From the NCBI GenBank assembly GCA_947579665.1, contig OX388349.1, forward strand, positions 28,118,459 through 28,182,458: DNA of 64,000 nucleotides, written 5' to 3'. A model generated the notes under the pieces. It searched no databases and was not told where the DNA came from. It worked only from the letters and a program-made list of their open reading frames with translations. This stretch comes from Sympetrum striolatum (Eukaryota; Arthropoda; Insecta; Odonata; Libellulidae). A program made the position numbers and the translations under genes. Positions 1 through 14,575 of this stretch are shown here, piece after piece; the stretch's first letter is position 1; the number at the start of each line of letters is the position of its first letter.

Positions 1-1400
1 TTTCTCTCCCTTAATTTCGAGCCCACCCCTGCCCTCTCTTCATTCCAAATCAGCAATTCAAATTAACGCTCACTGCGCTTCGCTCCTACGGTTTGGATTT
101 TTCGCCGCCAGATGTAGACACCGCGGGCCTATGAATCGGAGCTTTATCTTTTCTATTCCATTCCTGCCTTCGTAATCTTCAGCGGACCTTGAACTCGCTG
201 AATGGAGGAAAAGGAATGCTTTTCCTATCAGTCTCTCCTTGCCTTCCTGGATATTGTTCCAGAGGAGGAACTGCGTGCACGCATTTCAGGCACCAAAATC
301 TTGGAAAGGAGCTAAAGAGTGCATTTATATTATCACTTTCTTAATTGATTTTATTTATTTATTTGAATCAACATTTCACATTCAGCAAGTTAGTAAATTT
401 TCAGAGAAATATAAACAATTACTGATATAAATTGAGACAAAAACATAACACAAGATGTAAGAAACAGTACATCACAAGGAGGGCATTTAATAATTCAACA
501 AGCAAAACTATGCCTTGTGCAGAAAGAATAATGAGATCCTGCTTTGTGAAGGAATCTTTGATCAAAGAAAATGGACCCACATGGAAGAGAATTTAATAAG
601 AAAGGAAGAATGGGCGTTTAACAAGAGATATTCTTGAAGTAATGTGGAGTAGAAAAGAGGAATGGGTAGTTATTCTAGGAACTCGAAAATGAAATAAGGA
701 TAATCAATAAAAGAATAAGAATACTATATATAAATGAAATATCACGTTTAGTTCTATAGACAGAAAGACAATCCAAAGATAGAGCAGATGTTACCATTAC
801 AAGCGTTACGTTAAGATGAGGTACATGGGATTTATCAATTCCTTGAGAGAAATTAGTAATTGTATCCAGTTGAGACAAGATTGGAGAAAGAAGACCATAT
901 AGGTGAACAGTAGGTGACAATAGGAAGAACATAGGAACCTATATACGTTACAATTGGTTGCAACGCTAATACAATTCCATATATACAACATCACCCTAAT
1001 CACAAATAGTAACAGAACGTACACACAAATAGTAACAGAACGTACACACAAATACTGTAATACATAGTTAAGTTATTTTTGTAATTTTGTTTTGAATGTG
1101 TATTTTATTCGTGGTACGGAGCTTACAATTTCATTTGATAGGCTATTCGAAGCCACTGCCGTTCTGTGCGTAAACGAAAATTTTTCTACATCCCTTCTGT
1201 GCCCGTCAGTTCTGACTTAATTTTTTATATGAAACATTTATATAATTATGATGAGATATTCACAACAGCTTTTAAAATTAATATTCACAAACATTATAAG
1301 TAAATATGGCATTCGTAGTCGATGGAAATATAAAAAAACACTTACTAGCAGGATACCTCTTGTACTCAAGATTCTAGGATTAATTAATTTCTCTGTTACA
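1..1400. other. Upstream non-coding DNA
   Basis: I see no convincing gene. The first ~230 bases are richer in GC and CpG than what follows and could be the edge of a promoter or exon of a neighbouring gene, but there is no supported reading frame. A 22-bp unit containing 'agtaacagaacgtacacac' is repeated in tandem near 1,007-1,050. Confidence 0.4.
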
Positions 1401-1414
1401 GAACGATAGGCAAC

Positions 1415-1708
1415 TTTATTGTTTGGTAAAGGGTAAACCCTTTATTCAAAAGGTAAAGTCCATGACTCTATACTCCAAGGTGGAATGTGGTCTAGCCAGT
1501 AGATACTCGCAGTTGGTGGTCTGTACATAGACTTTCTCATCTTCTTGTTGGCTTTTCTAGACCGCGTTAGACCCGTTACCCATTAGTTCAGGTAGCTTCC
1601 CAATTTTTTCTCTATGCTAGGTTAACATCATGGCCCCCGCCGGGAATCGAACCCGCTTTAACCGAAGGCAAACTTGTGTTCCCCATTTTGCTGACCGGGT
1701 GCCGCATA
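1415..1708 (-). repeat. tRNA-derived SINE-like element
   Basis: On the minus strand a tRNA-like head reads from about 1,706 downward. A box-A-like stretch lies at 1,694-1,681 and a perfect Pol III box B (GGTTCGATTCC) at 1,653-1,643. It is followed by about 200 bases of unrelated body and an A/T-rich end with short repeats of 'aaagggtaaa' type near 1,425-1,456. A tRNA head, unrelated body and A/T-rich tail are the usual plan of a SINE. I could not fold a clean cloverleaf, so a functional tRNA is unlikely. The exact 3' boundary is uncertain. Confidence 0.55.
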
Positions 1709-4700
1709 TTTTATGTTCCAACATTGTTACGAAAACAAAACAGTAGTGCTTTGAAACAAAGGAAACAATGTTTTATGAGAACATCTAAGGTAAAATATGT
1801 AGAATAGTTATATATTTTTGTAAATTAATACGGTCCGATAAAATGTGTGTTAAGTAAGATAGATGGAAACTGATGGTATCTTAATCGCTCCTCATCTATT
1901 CGATAAGATGTGTTTGAAAGGGTGACGATTTTTTTTCATTCATACCATTCTTTAGCAATGTAGCTCATTCTAGAAATTAAGGAAAACGTACGTCACACCT
2001 TATCTCGCCTAATAAGCCAGTCCTTTTCCGAAAATTTCGGCTAGTAATAGGTAAAAAACAAACCAGACCTCAGTTACACAAGTAACATATCATTATTGGC
2101 ACGTTTTTGAAGTATGATTCCTGAATTTTAAAAATTTAACATTTACTGCTAAATTTCAAGGTAGCATAAAATTGATTATGTTTAAGTTGAAATTGGGGAG
2201 CAAGGACAACTTACTAGAAGATTGATGACTGATGAACTGATTTGGAAGGCATAAAGCAAAAGAACCGTTGATTTCTGAATATCTACTAGGAATACCTGAA
2301 TATATTTGCTTCATCTTTTCGAGTAGGGCATTTTTCGGATAAAAATAAAGGCATTGAATTATTAGTTATGAATTTAGTTTTAATTACACAATGAAAGGAT
2401 TGAATTTAATTTCACCTGGATCAGTCATCCGTATTAATCGCCAAAATCTGGATTGAATGCGATCCAAAGTTGTCAGCAAGAGGATATCGACAACTCTACA
2501 GGGGGAGAAAATTTCTCTGACTTTTTATCCGTAACTAAGATTAATTAGTAATTATCATTACAAAATCGCTAACGTTTGAAAAATCCGTCCTGAAATAGAA
2601 AAGGCTGTTTAGTAAAACTATAAGGCAATCCCTTTCCCGCCGAAATTATCTCTTTATTATCTATAACCTCAATTAGTCGAATGTGGTATATATAATTCTA
2701 TGCAACGATTAATATTATTCGTAGGACAATTACGCAGTATTCGCCGATTATATTATATACTGATTAGATATCAGTCTATGATTTCAAGTAACGTTTAAAC
2801 TACAGCTATAGCTTGGAATAAAATCATCCATTTAATTAATATTTCGTCATATATACCTTACTTATCTGAAAAATTTTACTTAACTGCATTAAAATCATCC
2901 TTTAACTGTCGTACTAAAAATAGATGCAAGTAATTTTCCATTTCCTTAAGAGAGAACTAAAAGCCTTGTAAAAATTCTTGAAATATTCTCTTGCCCCTCT
3001 ATTTTTTGTATTTCCGATATTAAGACTTTAAGAGAATTTCGAATGAATTGATTAAAAAAGTAAATGAATAATGAATATCGCCTATTTTAGCCTTGGGCTT
3101 AAGGTTTCATGCCTGAGCGCACTGCGATCCCTTCTTTCCCTCTTCCATAATATATCTTATCCTCTATCTCACCCCATTTTAAATATGCTCTTATCTGTTT
3201 ACAAAAGCAAATTCTGAACTTTCTGACGACGTAAATTGTGGTTGGCTTTCTTATTTGGGTTAATTTCAAGTAACGTTATTCAAATCGAACCTTGTATGTG
3301 CGCAATATTTCAAAATGTAATCCTCGGCCGAATTTTTAAAACAGCAACTATTTTCGCATGGATTTATCTTCAGTCTTCCTTTTCTATACAATGTTAGTGA
3401 TGTCAAATGAGACTTAGGAAAAGTAAAACAACGTAATTCTTATAGAAAATTTAGATATCAAACTTAAATCTTGTTTGAATACCAAGGAAGTTTCAGCACG
3501 CTATGATAATATCGCCCTATTCTTAATGACTCATAATACTTACGCATTCGTTCGAATTTTTGTGTGTGTGTTTTTTTTTTGAATGGCCTTAAATAAATTC
3601 TTAATGTGTGAAGCTAAAGTAGTAGTTAACTTAACTGTGACTACTCCGCCGTTTAGTCGGTTACCTAAAAGAATCCTTTATAAAATTATAAAGTAAAAAA
3701 TTATATAAAATAGATAGCCTTAAGTAGCGTTCCATATTGTTTCTTGAAGCAATCAAACTTTGAAGAACATAATGATCCGTTTTTTTGGCTAATCTTGCTG
3801 GAGAATTTTTTTATTCACGAAATTGTCTTCTCTGTTATTCAGAGTTTGCTGACCAATATAGACTCATCTTATTGAAGGAAAATATTTTCTTCTTCATAGA
3901 AATTGCATTCTCACTCATCAGTGAAATATTTCGGTCGCTTATGCGCAATTTTAAGAGAGTAGCCGGCCGCTCAAAGGCAGTAGGTAAACCCCAAAAAAAA
4001 TCCTCCCGTATGCAGTACATCAAGACATTAAAAAGCATTAGTTATTACGTATTTTTGTGTTAATAGCATTGCTGTATATTAGTCTACACTAATTCGTTAT
4101 ATAATTAAAAATACTACAGTCCCAAAACAAGTAGCATAAGCATTACAGACATTTATATAAAATCCAAGTTAGTACAGTAATTACGATAAAATATAATATA
4201 TTTTTAATGCATGAAAAATAAGCTAAATTTCAGGGTAGACCATAGTGGTTATATTTCATTAATGTCTAAGAAATGTAAAATAAAACAGGTATAATAAATT
4301 GATATTTAGGTAAACAGTAAATGACAAAGAATTAAAAATTAAACGTAATTATTTAAACAACAATACGTGAATAAGATGTGAGGTCACATGGAAAATTTGA
4401 TCGATCAATATTTAATTTCCTTCATAAATTTTAAATATAATTTGGCTTGGTAAAGCGTTCCATTATCTAATAACCCTGTTAACGTAAAACATTTCGCTAG
4501 TTTACTAAGTAGTAAATAATGGAACTTAGCTGACGAAGGTGATTCATAAACGAATTGTCTCGTATTCAAACTTTCGATGCATAAATGTACGACTGTCCGA
4601 GAAGAGAATCAGAATGTTAGTGAAAAACAACCTCACGCGCTGACGAGAACGAATCAATTCCCCATTCTTCCAAAACAAAAAGCGATTTTTGTACAGTGAA

Positions 4701-7700
4701 CATCGCCCAGAGGCAAATAAAGGTTTTCCAAGGATCGTTCGCCGTGCAGTTGGCACGACGTGCACAGATCCAACTTTTAGTCACATTTCAAACGGTCATA
4801 TTTGCGCAGACGGGAAGTCGAGATAGAGGAGGCGATATCACCTTTTACGAAACGGGTTAGAAAGTTCCTCTGCCCTGAAATCGCTCGCAAAACTCGATTT
4901 GATAAAACTGATGTTTCCTCGGATGGCCTTAGTTCCCCACCGGAACACCGGTAATCTCTCTCCCGGTAAAGTAAACGAGTTCGTCCGCTGAGAATTCCGA
5001 CCTTGCTCCGACTCCCGAATGGAAAGGTCGTGAATATTTGCGACGATTTATCCTTTGTGTATTATCCAAAATCCACTTTCAGTCGGCCTGTTTTCAAATA
5101 CATGACCTTAAGCAGGTCCGAGAAAACGGTTCCACAAAAATATACTTTTAGAAAAACCTCATAATTTTTATGTCCCATTTTTGAGTTATTGTCAGTGCTG
5201 ATTCCAAGAACGAAATAGTATATTTTACAATCGCGTGGGTTTCTTTCAAGATGAGACTGCATGTACTGAAGGTAGTGATGGAATTCATGACATGTTTACT
5301 TTTAATTCTAATTCAATTAGTCTTTAATCCATACAAATTACAATTACAGTCCAGGTAATTTTTCAAATGATAAATACGCATAAATTAAAACCAAATCCAT
5401 TTTCAAATATAGTTGCATTGATTTTTTCTTTTGTAAGAAACTTCTTTTGCAACCATTCCTCTTGTGAACTATGCGGATATTTAATTTTAAACCTCTTAAT
5501 TTAAAATCCAATGGCATTCTGCTATTATGCCGATATTCCTTCTTTCACATTCATCTACTTTTCTCATTTACTGAAGAAAACGTTTGCCTTTCTTAACGCC
5601 AACTACAGCTAAACTTTCAGGAATATAGTCCAGATGCAAATAGAGAGAATATTTTCATGTCCATATTAAATCGTACAAGTTTTTCAGCATAATTTGTATA
5701 ATAACATTTTGGTCTACCCCCTTGTTTTCAAGAAACCCTTTGACAACTACAGTTTCATATACGAGGGATAATGAGAAAATTCATGGAATCAATCTTTTTC
5801 ACGTCTGATTTATTTCATACGGAAATGAAACAGTGCGGCATTGTTAAGCAATATTGTTGCAAGTATACTACAACGAACATTCTTAACAAATTCATGCGCA
5901 AGCAAGTGAGGGTTTACAGTAGATTTTTGCGAGCGACATGTATATATCCTCATGACTCACGAATGAGTATATTCCGGGAACTTTTTGGAACAATAATAAT
6001 TTTTCGAACAATAGTTGCTGAGTTCTTTTATCATACAAGTACTTTTAATATTGTCATCAAATAGTGTTTACTACATTAATAATTTATTTTATATGAATTT
6101 AACTGTTGACTGTTGACGTGTTTAAAATATAATTTCGATCAACTATTAATTCATTCAACCCTATCTAGCCTAATCAAGAACGTTATTGGCTGTTTTCCAT
6201 TATTACGATATCATGTTTTTCATTTAAGAAGCAATAAGAGACCTGAAGAAGCATGATTAGGGCTACATAGCTTTTCATAAAACTTCCATTCATGACCCGT
6301 CTCTTTCTAACTTCCCACTGTGTAATGTCAGAGTAATGGTAAATTCTGGCTAACTCGATACCCGTGTACCACCATTTATTGACTAAATTTATAGATCTAA
6401 TCATCAAAATCTTTATCTAAGATGGTGTGCTATTTGCGTACTTCTTTTTTTTACTGTCATCATAAGGTTTGCCGACTTCAAAAACGTCATAGTGATATTT
6501 ATTCCCACGAATAACACATGTTGTTTCCTTTCTATTATTCTCGTATAAATATTTTAGAATTGACAAATGAGTGAAATCTAAGTTTTCTGGCTAGATGGTG
6601 AGAGAGGCCCGGTCTAAACTCACTAATCAAGTGGCACAAAATAATAATATCCTTCTATCGTAAATTATTTTTCCTTTCTCAAATATTATCTCAGATTTTT
6701 TATGTTCTTTGTGGAATTTACTTATATAACTCCCACATTAAAATGAAGTTCATTGCAAATTCTGCCCACTCTGGCACTAGATCTTCATCATTAAAATTAA
6801 AATTAGCTCATACGAAGAAAATTATGCTATTTTTAATTCGCAACTGTATTTTGCTGTGTATTATGTATTTACCCATTATATTTTAAGTATATTACTTTTA
6901 CCTAGGCTTTGATGAAGAGTTACGCTATCATCAAGTAAGGAACCTTAACATAAAGCAGCTTTTATTCCGATAAGGTTATATGGAGGAATATTTTAAAATT
7001 TCAATTAATAAATATCATGTCTAGTTCCAAGAACTTTTTCTTTCGAGGAATCTTCATCAACCAACGATCTTGCGTATTGTCATCATCCATAATGCATACG
7101 TTAGTTACAAGATTTATTGATTTATATTGAAATATAGTTGCAATTAAACTTAATACTAGAGCTAGAGCTTCAATTTCATTCTACCCCCCCCCCCAAATTA
7201 ACTATTTTGAAATTATCTTGTTGCGACAGCTAATTTGATGCCTCTTCCATGGGACGTGAGCCAAAAATACCAAAATATATTACGGGCGGAGGATGACGTT
7301 ATCTCTGTTTGAATGCCGTCTCCTCTCCACTTAACCTTTTTTGCTATGTGCCGAGGAGAATTTAAGGTCACCTTTTCAAGATATGTGGATTCAGAAATTT
7401 TAGAAATTTTTCCTCGTGAATTCCTATTCATGTGTTGTGTATGAACAGATATCAAGGTGCTGGAGTGACTATCGCTTCAACTGGGAAATTAAATTCAATA
7501 CCAATTTGCTCATTTAACAATTCAATGATCATTCTTTTAAATTAGAGTCTTTAGTCAATCAGAAAACTTTAAATTATAAGCGTGTAGTGAAAATGTACAT
7601 AATATTTTTATGTACATGCTTTGGATAATATACCTACATATAAACTTAAGTATGTAAGCTCATAATTTAACGTAAAAATCATAAGAATTAGATTCCTGTT

Positions 7701-9638
7701 AAAAATCCCCAAGCATCTCCTTAGAATTTTCTGTTTATTTATTTTACATATTAATACAATTCATGATTTCATAAGAAAAAAATTATAGAATTCCCTCTAC
7801 GAAACCCGTAACAATTTTAAAACTTACAGTTCAGTAATCAATAAGCTAACATCCCGAAATGGGAAAAATTTCCATCAGCTAAACGGGACCAAACGAAACA
7901 AGTAAATTCTTTATATATTCCTAATATCCACGCTCTTCGGTGCATATTTTAATAACATTATAAAAATGTTATTTTTTTAAACCGAGCGAATTTTTCCATA
8001 ATAATTTCATCTCAACCGAAGAGAAAATTTTCCTATTCTTTTGCCTTGGTCTTTGTTGACTCGATACTTTTAATAAATTATTGTAGAACAAAAATGTAAA
8101 TAAAGCTAGGTAGACACCGAAACTTACTTCAATCACATTCCCTTTTGACTTAACTTGCAGCGTCACCTGCATGTGCTGCAGAGTTCTCAAGGAAAATTTA
8201 GTCTATGTAATATGATCTATATTATCTACATTAATCTGAATTGGGAAGACATTAATTTCGATGTCTTCCCCCTTCTTCTGTCTTTTTCTTCCCATAAATA
8301 TTTAATGACTTAAATGACTTAAATTATCTTTGTTACGTAAAACCACGTAACAAAATTAATTAGATAAAGATGAAAGTGTAATAACACGGAAAATACAACT
8401 ATAACAATTGCGAGTATTGATATAGTATCTATAGTTTTACTGATTCGTTTACAAGGTCAAGTAAGACTGAAATGTAATTATTGTACTCGGATTTGTTTGA
8501 TAAGTCAACTAACATTTGCTTGTTTCAGCAAAGTCATTTTTCCTAGTGGGAATTCGATGTTGAAAACCCTGAATTTAAACGATGCAGCACACGAATGCAG
8601 CCTGATTGCTTCGTAAGAGATCAAAACGTTTCTTCTGTGGCCGAACGGGACTTGCTTCTCCCACGCCAGCCATTATTTGAGACATATAACAAGTAAATAT
8701 TTTAACATCAAGTGAAGGACGTTTAGTTAATGGGACTCCCGGAAAAAAAGAGGTAAGATCACCTCAGTGTAAATTCTTTTTCGAATTCACAATCAGATAG
8801 CAAAATAGATAACTCGTTCTACTTTCGTGGAAGCGGAACCAGGCTCTGTTGATGGCGCCAATAAAAGGTGCAAAATGTCCTCAGCTATAGGAAACATCTG
8901 TAAAATTGTATTACATACCTCAATTTCTTCAAATTTACTTTATTCGTACACTCCAATAGTTTCCTGTGTTTGGGTTCATGTTCAAATATTTACGCCGCCA
9001 TTTCTTTAAAGGGTTTTCTTTTGTATTTTCTCAGATTTGTCAATTATTATTTTTTTTCTTTTAACGTTCCACAAAATTTAATCCCTGACTTATATTCTCT
9101 AGGAATAATCTTATTTTATAAATGGCAATGGAGGAATGGTGCTAATTAATTATCATGAAAATTGAAAATTAGAATAAAGGATGAATGGACAAATGAAGAG
9201 GCAAGTACGGGGAAGGTTGGAAAACTTAACTTAATACTTTGACGTAATTTTGTTAATTTAGTTTATTATATATATTTTTTTTTAACACTCACAACCAACA
9301 ATCATTGATGGCCATTGTTGATTTTGCCGTGGTTGTCAAGTACTTATCTAAATATCTATTATATTGAGATTTTTGCGATGTATTTATTTTTCGAAAATAA
9401 CAGTAATAAAATATAAGGAGTGATACAAAAGCTGTATATATAATCGCTTGGGTCATCAACTGGAATATCCAAAAAACCTGAGGTAAATAAATTTAAATCT
9501 CGGCTACATACAATGTCAATAAATACAATGGAAAGGTTTGAAAGCGATGCTATTTCACCTTCGTCAGACAAGTTCTAAAATATGCGGCAAGTATACGGAA
9601 TCTGGCAGATGGAACGTGTTCTCACGATCTGCTGCACA
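1709..9638. other. Upstream intergenic DNA, no gene recognised
   Basis: AT-rich sequence with ordinary CpG frequency. Open frames here are short, lack Kozak context or splice support, and resemble nothing I recognise. The stretch about 4,530-5,060 is richer in GC and CpG than its surroundings and could be a conserved or regulatory segment, but I see no motif that proves it. There is an 11-C run at 7,184-7,194. Confidence 0.4.
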
Positions 9639-9985
9639 GAACGATACGTTTTTTTTGATAAGCTATGGTTAGAAAGCTATCTTTATAAAACGCTCTCAGG
9701 CAAAGGTTGGAAATCTTTGAAGGAAAAGAGATTAGAAGCTAGGCTGCGATTGCTGGATAAAGTCGGAGAAAGTACGTTTGCGGATGACGTAACTGGTGTT
9801 ATGCGATTCTCCTGCAACTTCGACCGACCCGACATTGAGCGTAAAATAAGAGAAATAGGATGTCATTCTTTTCTCGAACGACACGCGATGAAAGCAAGCA
9901 AAAATAGTAGTTCGAGCAATCACTGTTTACATTCACTGCCATAGGCCTAAAAGCGGCTTGCAGGTTATTCATGCAGATTTAAATG
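9639..9985 (+). mobile_element. LINE 3'-end relic
   Basis: A degenerate 3' end of a Jockey/CR1-like non-LTR retrotransposon. Translated, it contains 'GWKSLKEKRLEARLRLLDK', closely matching 'GWESLKERRLEARLRLLNK' in the younger LINE copy at 54,821-55,963, followed by a diverged version of that copy's C-terminus. The 3' untranslated part also matches: 'aaaagcggcttgcagg' near 9,950 corresponds to the 'aaaggcggcttgtaggg' end of the young copy. The preceding part (roughly 9,639-9,700) aligns less well. The copy is dead and truncated at its 5' end. Confidence 0.8.
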
Positions 9986-12900
9986 AATTTTTTGAGGAAG
10001 GAGTCACAATAGAAGGATGAGGTTATGTCTTGAGATTAAACGACCAGCGTTAAGGCTAGGGATTAAAAGAAGCGATCGATTACATGACTGCCTATATATT
10101 TGCAAAAAATCGATCTTCAGATAGTTAGCCTATAATAATGATGATGGATTTCATAGTGTTGCATTTTTTGGAACAAGAGACGTTGGTGGTATTCAAATAA
10201 GAAAGGGTGATGATAATAGAGAAACACTGAGGTGCACTGTCAAATTGATAAATGAAGAAATGGACGGAAATGAAAAATTCAAATGCGACTGTGACTCGAA
10301 CACAGAAGAGGGTTAATTCTGACTTTCGACGCTTGAAACCAGTGCAAAGTTAAGTATAAACCTCTTCTTATATAAACATGATGCTTCTTCATTTTAATGC
10401 TAGTGAAGTTTCCCCCTTCTTTTACCTTCTTAATTTCCATTTAGTTGCACCGAAACGGAAAATCCCCCCCCCGTTTCCTTGCTCATAGATTTATATTGTC
10501 TCTTCAGCCAATTGTAGAATAATCAATGGAACCATTATACCCTCCACGACTTATTATAAAGTATTGTAATCATTAACAATTAATTTCCTATCATCACCTC
10601 GGTTTGAGCTTATGCTATCTAAGAAAACAACTACTATCGATGAAAATTATTCTACCGTAAGCAAGCTAATTAATAAACAGAATGGCTATTTTGGAGCAGG
10701 GATGTTTTCTCGTGTCATACACATAATAAATTCAATCACATACATGCCTGGCTTTTTGGGCTTGCGACAGCTTGCGGGGCCATAATATTTCATTTCGAGG
10801 CAAGGTATTGAGTGCAGTTAGACGCGGGTAGCCCCAGAAAAAAACGCTGGTGAATTGAAGAATCTTTGCATATGAGCATATTTGACAGTAAGTCCAGCCA
10901 AAAAGTTTTGCTCATAACTTTCATTTCTAATAAGAATAAGAAAAGGTGCACAAATAAGTAGTGTGGCTCCTGGTAAAAAATGTTTCCTATTATTTTTCAC
11001 GTTTATTACCAATGTTTGAAACATAGAATATTTAATCTGATTTAAAGTTACATTTAATTCTAACGTTGCATTATATTGTCACTGAAGCATTAAGGAAGAA
11101 CGCCGTCGACTATTTTCTTGAGAATTTACAAGTATGTAAGGGCTTTACTGAAATTGCATACATTTATTAAAACTGATTCCTTTATAGTAGAAGTTACGAT
11201 TTATTATCGCCTAGTGGGAAGTTTACTTCTGCGGTTCGTAAGGATCGATAACGTGGGTAATGTTCATTTCGTATAAAAATGCCTCGGAAAAGACAAGCTA
11301 CAGGTGTCCCCTCTGCAAATGCACGCCTGAAAACATGCATTGCGAACATAAGAAAGATTTGAGTAGTTGGATATCGCGAAAGGCCAATATAAATTTTAAT
11401 TTCGTTCTCAGAGACGACGGTTAATTCCCAACCTTTTTTAAATGAGTTCATCAGATGCTATTATTAATTTTTCTGCTTTAGACATGTAGCTTTAAATTAT
11501 ACTATGGTTACTTATTAAATTAGGAGTGTAGCAGCCGTATGGGAATGGTTTCTAAAATTATCGATTCTAAACTAAAGAGATTTTCTCTGTGTATCTTTTT
11601 TGTATGCTTGGATATAGACATTATGAAGAAGGTCTTTTCAAATTAAGGGCAATATATCGATAAAGAAGCTTAAGTCTAAAATAAAATCGTAAGGGGGTGG
11701 AAATATTTTATAACTGTGACTAGATAGGAAGGTGTCAAAGATTTCAATTGTGAAAAGGAGTATAGATTATTCGGTGCACTGAAACACAATTTCCTTTATA
11801 AGTTCTTTCTCTTCAAGTGGGTAGTAAGAAGAGAGTCAAAGGTTGAAATCATTTTTCCTGTAACTTATGCAGCTATATATGAATATTTTCTACTCTAATT
11901 ATTTCTAATTTTGATACATAAATTCCTCAAACATCTCAAAGACTATATTGACTATGACAGAAAATTTGGTGCATATTTTATCTAAACGTAACTATCTAAA
12001 ATTTCTATTAACACGGAAATTACTATTGATGCATTTTCTGTTTGTTCGTTGCTACAACACTTCGTTGCTACCCCAATTATATTTATCTTCCATTCAATTC
12101 CAGCTCGCAACCCTAGAAATAAAATAAATCAATTCAATTCAATTCAATACCTACGCATATGCCGTACTAATTGGATTCTTACTGGTGTAACCTATTAAAT
12201 GATCATTACCTAACGTAGCAATTTTACAAGTCTTTTTAAATGCTAACGATGTGTGTACAAGTCACTGTTTCTCTCTCTCTCTCGGACTGTGTCAACAGAA
12301 AATGCATGTGGCTGATCATTAAATGCGGTAACATAAGCGTTAAATTACCCGTTCCGTGCTTGTTCTGATTCTCGGGTGTCATTTCCTGTGCAAGCGCTTG
12401 ATTCAGCGTATTTGAAGTAGATCGCGCTACCGCTCTTTCAGCAAACAATCGTAACTCTTTGCAGGGACACCTACGTCATCGCTCCTCGAGACAAACAAAG
12501 ACTCATGAAGATACTGTTGAAGGACTAACTTCCTCACAAAGCATCTTGCGAAGAACCTAACAGTTTAATTCGTCTTTCTCTTATCATAATATAGACGGTA
12601 ATGCAGCAGTAATGGAGGGAAAGGCAATCCACTAAGGTCCAAAACATTATGCTAAAGCATAAGGAAGTTGACTAATCTACATTAGTAGTTGACATCTAAT
12701 CCCGGAATATTTATAAATTTTTGAACTATACAGGTTATTCAATGATTTCGTTAAGAGATATTCAATGATTATGGCTATAGAAGACGTTCGTAGCTTTGTT
12801 GCTCCTTTCCTTTCCTCTTTCCCAAATCATTATCTTTTTATCATTTGAATTCTACGAAAAGTTGAAATCCACAAATTGTCGTAAATTTTTCATGGAAAAA

Positions 12901-14530
12901 TCCAAAACGACTCAAAGTAACTTATGATAAGCTAACTTAAAGTCGATGGTCTTAAAAATTAATATTGACCGCAGAAAAACAGTAACAACTCCGAATATCG
13001 TGATATGGAACTCGTCGATAGTTTGATTATCCCTTTCTCATGATAAAACAAACATATACCCATTAAGGTCGTATAAGATTAGCAAAAACAAAGTGATAAG
13101 GATGATTATTATATTCGATTTTTATTACTTATCTTTTACTGTAACAAGAAATAGTTGAATGGGTTTTCACCTAGATTCAGCGAGGCCAAGGAAGTTATAT
13201 CTCTCGGTCACATTCAAGGAATCATCAAAGATTAGGAATAGGTAAATTAATTCTTACTTGATTGATCAGATAATCGAATCGTTTATATTAAATCCCAGCA
13301 GTGCAAATTGATACAATTCCTAGAATTACGGGAAAGGTATGCACCTCAGCCCCGATCCACTTAAATGAATCATCTCTGAATTATTCTATTTCAGTAGTCT
13401 TCTCCAATAAACTGAAGTTCTTAGAAGGGATAAATTACAAGTAAACTAATTAATATTGAAGGAAAAATCATAGTAATGAATCATGAATGAAGTTATGATG
13501 GATTATTATTCCTGTGAAGTATCACGCTCTTAGCTTTGATTGCTATCAAAATTCCACATAATAAATACCTATTCAAATATAATACTAATAAATATAATAT
13601 AATAATATACTTTTAATACTTGTAGCATTGTCTAGAAATTTTGATTTGGAAGATGTTATTATTTTTATCGTGTTATAACGTCGAATAAAATTATACACAT
13701 ATTATTAATTCGTCGTCACTATTAGAATCAATAATTTCTGCAGACTAAGGTTGAATCTAGCCACTTAATTAGCAATAGCTTAATAACGAGAGGACCAGAA
13801 AACGTCTTGAAATGTAAACATAAAAGTTCGAAATTATACAATGGATATTTTTATCTGAAGTATTCTTTGAGATACTACTATCTTGCAGCAGCATTCGCAC
13901 CGTGAAGTTGAAAATATTCACAGCCATTAGTAAATAGCTCTGTTACGCAGTCAAGTTTTCACTCATAATTCTGTGGAGTTCTGTTGCTTGTTTAACATGG
14001 ATAGTAAGTTATAATTCTGTATTTTAGTTGTGAATGGTTTAAGAGAAACTTCAATAAGGCCAACAAAGAATGCCTCAAACTTCCATGGAGCATCGAGTAA
14101 TCGATAAATAATCATGTTTTACACAGCTACATATGTTCGCCTGATTCCGAAAATATAAGCAGATGACAATTTAATTCGCTATTATTTAAAGGATTCCTAT
14201 ATCTGCAGAATATTGTCTATCGTAACAATAGCGTAATTTCTAGTTATTGCGTTTTATCTCCAGGATTAAAGCTTATTATTCAGGAGAACCAAGTCTTGTT
14301 ATCCGGGTAGCTTCTACCATCTGTTGGTGAAAATGGAAACCACCTAGTATCCGTTTCGCTTCTAAAGAATAAGGACACAAAATTATTTTTAATTCCGAGG
14401 TTTGACCGCCTGAGTTTTACCAGTGTAATATTTAGTGGATTGAGATCTAGTTCTGTTGCTGCTTGATTTATCTTTATGGATTTGTGGTTCCATATTAAAA
14501 GTGAATAAATGGAAACGTTTATGGGTTCAA
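9986..14530. other. Upstream intergenic DNA, no gene recognised
   Basis: No gene recognised. AT-rich with normal CpG. Contains a short (ct)n tract near 12,270-12,283 and a short 'aattc' repeat near 12,130-12,150. Some of this DNA may hold 5' regulatory elements of the downstream gene. Confidence 0.4.
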
Positions 14531-14534
14531 TATA

Positions 14535-14575
14535 TTCCCGCCATTTTATATGCATTCAACATGGCCGAGGTGAGT
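14535..14575 (+). promoter_or_regulatory. Candidate 5' end / first exon of the mei-P26-like gene
   Basis: A 'cccgccatttta' motif (the reverse of the common promoter-proximal AAATGGCGG / YY1-type motif) is followed by 'caacATGGCCGAG|gtgagt'. This is an ATG in good context only three codons before a near-consensus splice donor at 14,570. It lies 760 bases upstream of the start codon I chose. It could be an alternative first coding exon (Met-Ala-Glu) or a 5' UTR exon. I found no clearly matching acceptor upstream of 15,334, so this is inference. Confidence 0.3.

Noticed and set aside
14280..14555. 91-codon minus-strand frame beside the possible promoter
   Set aside because: No homology or start context. 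It overlaps the candidate 5' end of the plus-strand gene.
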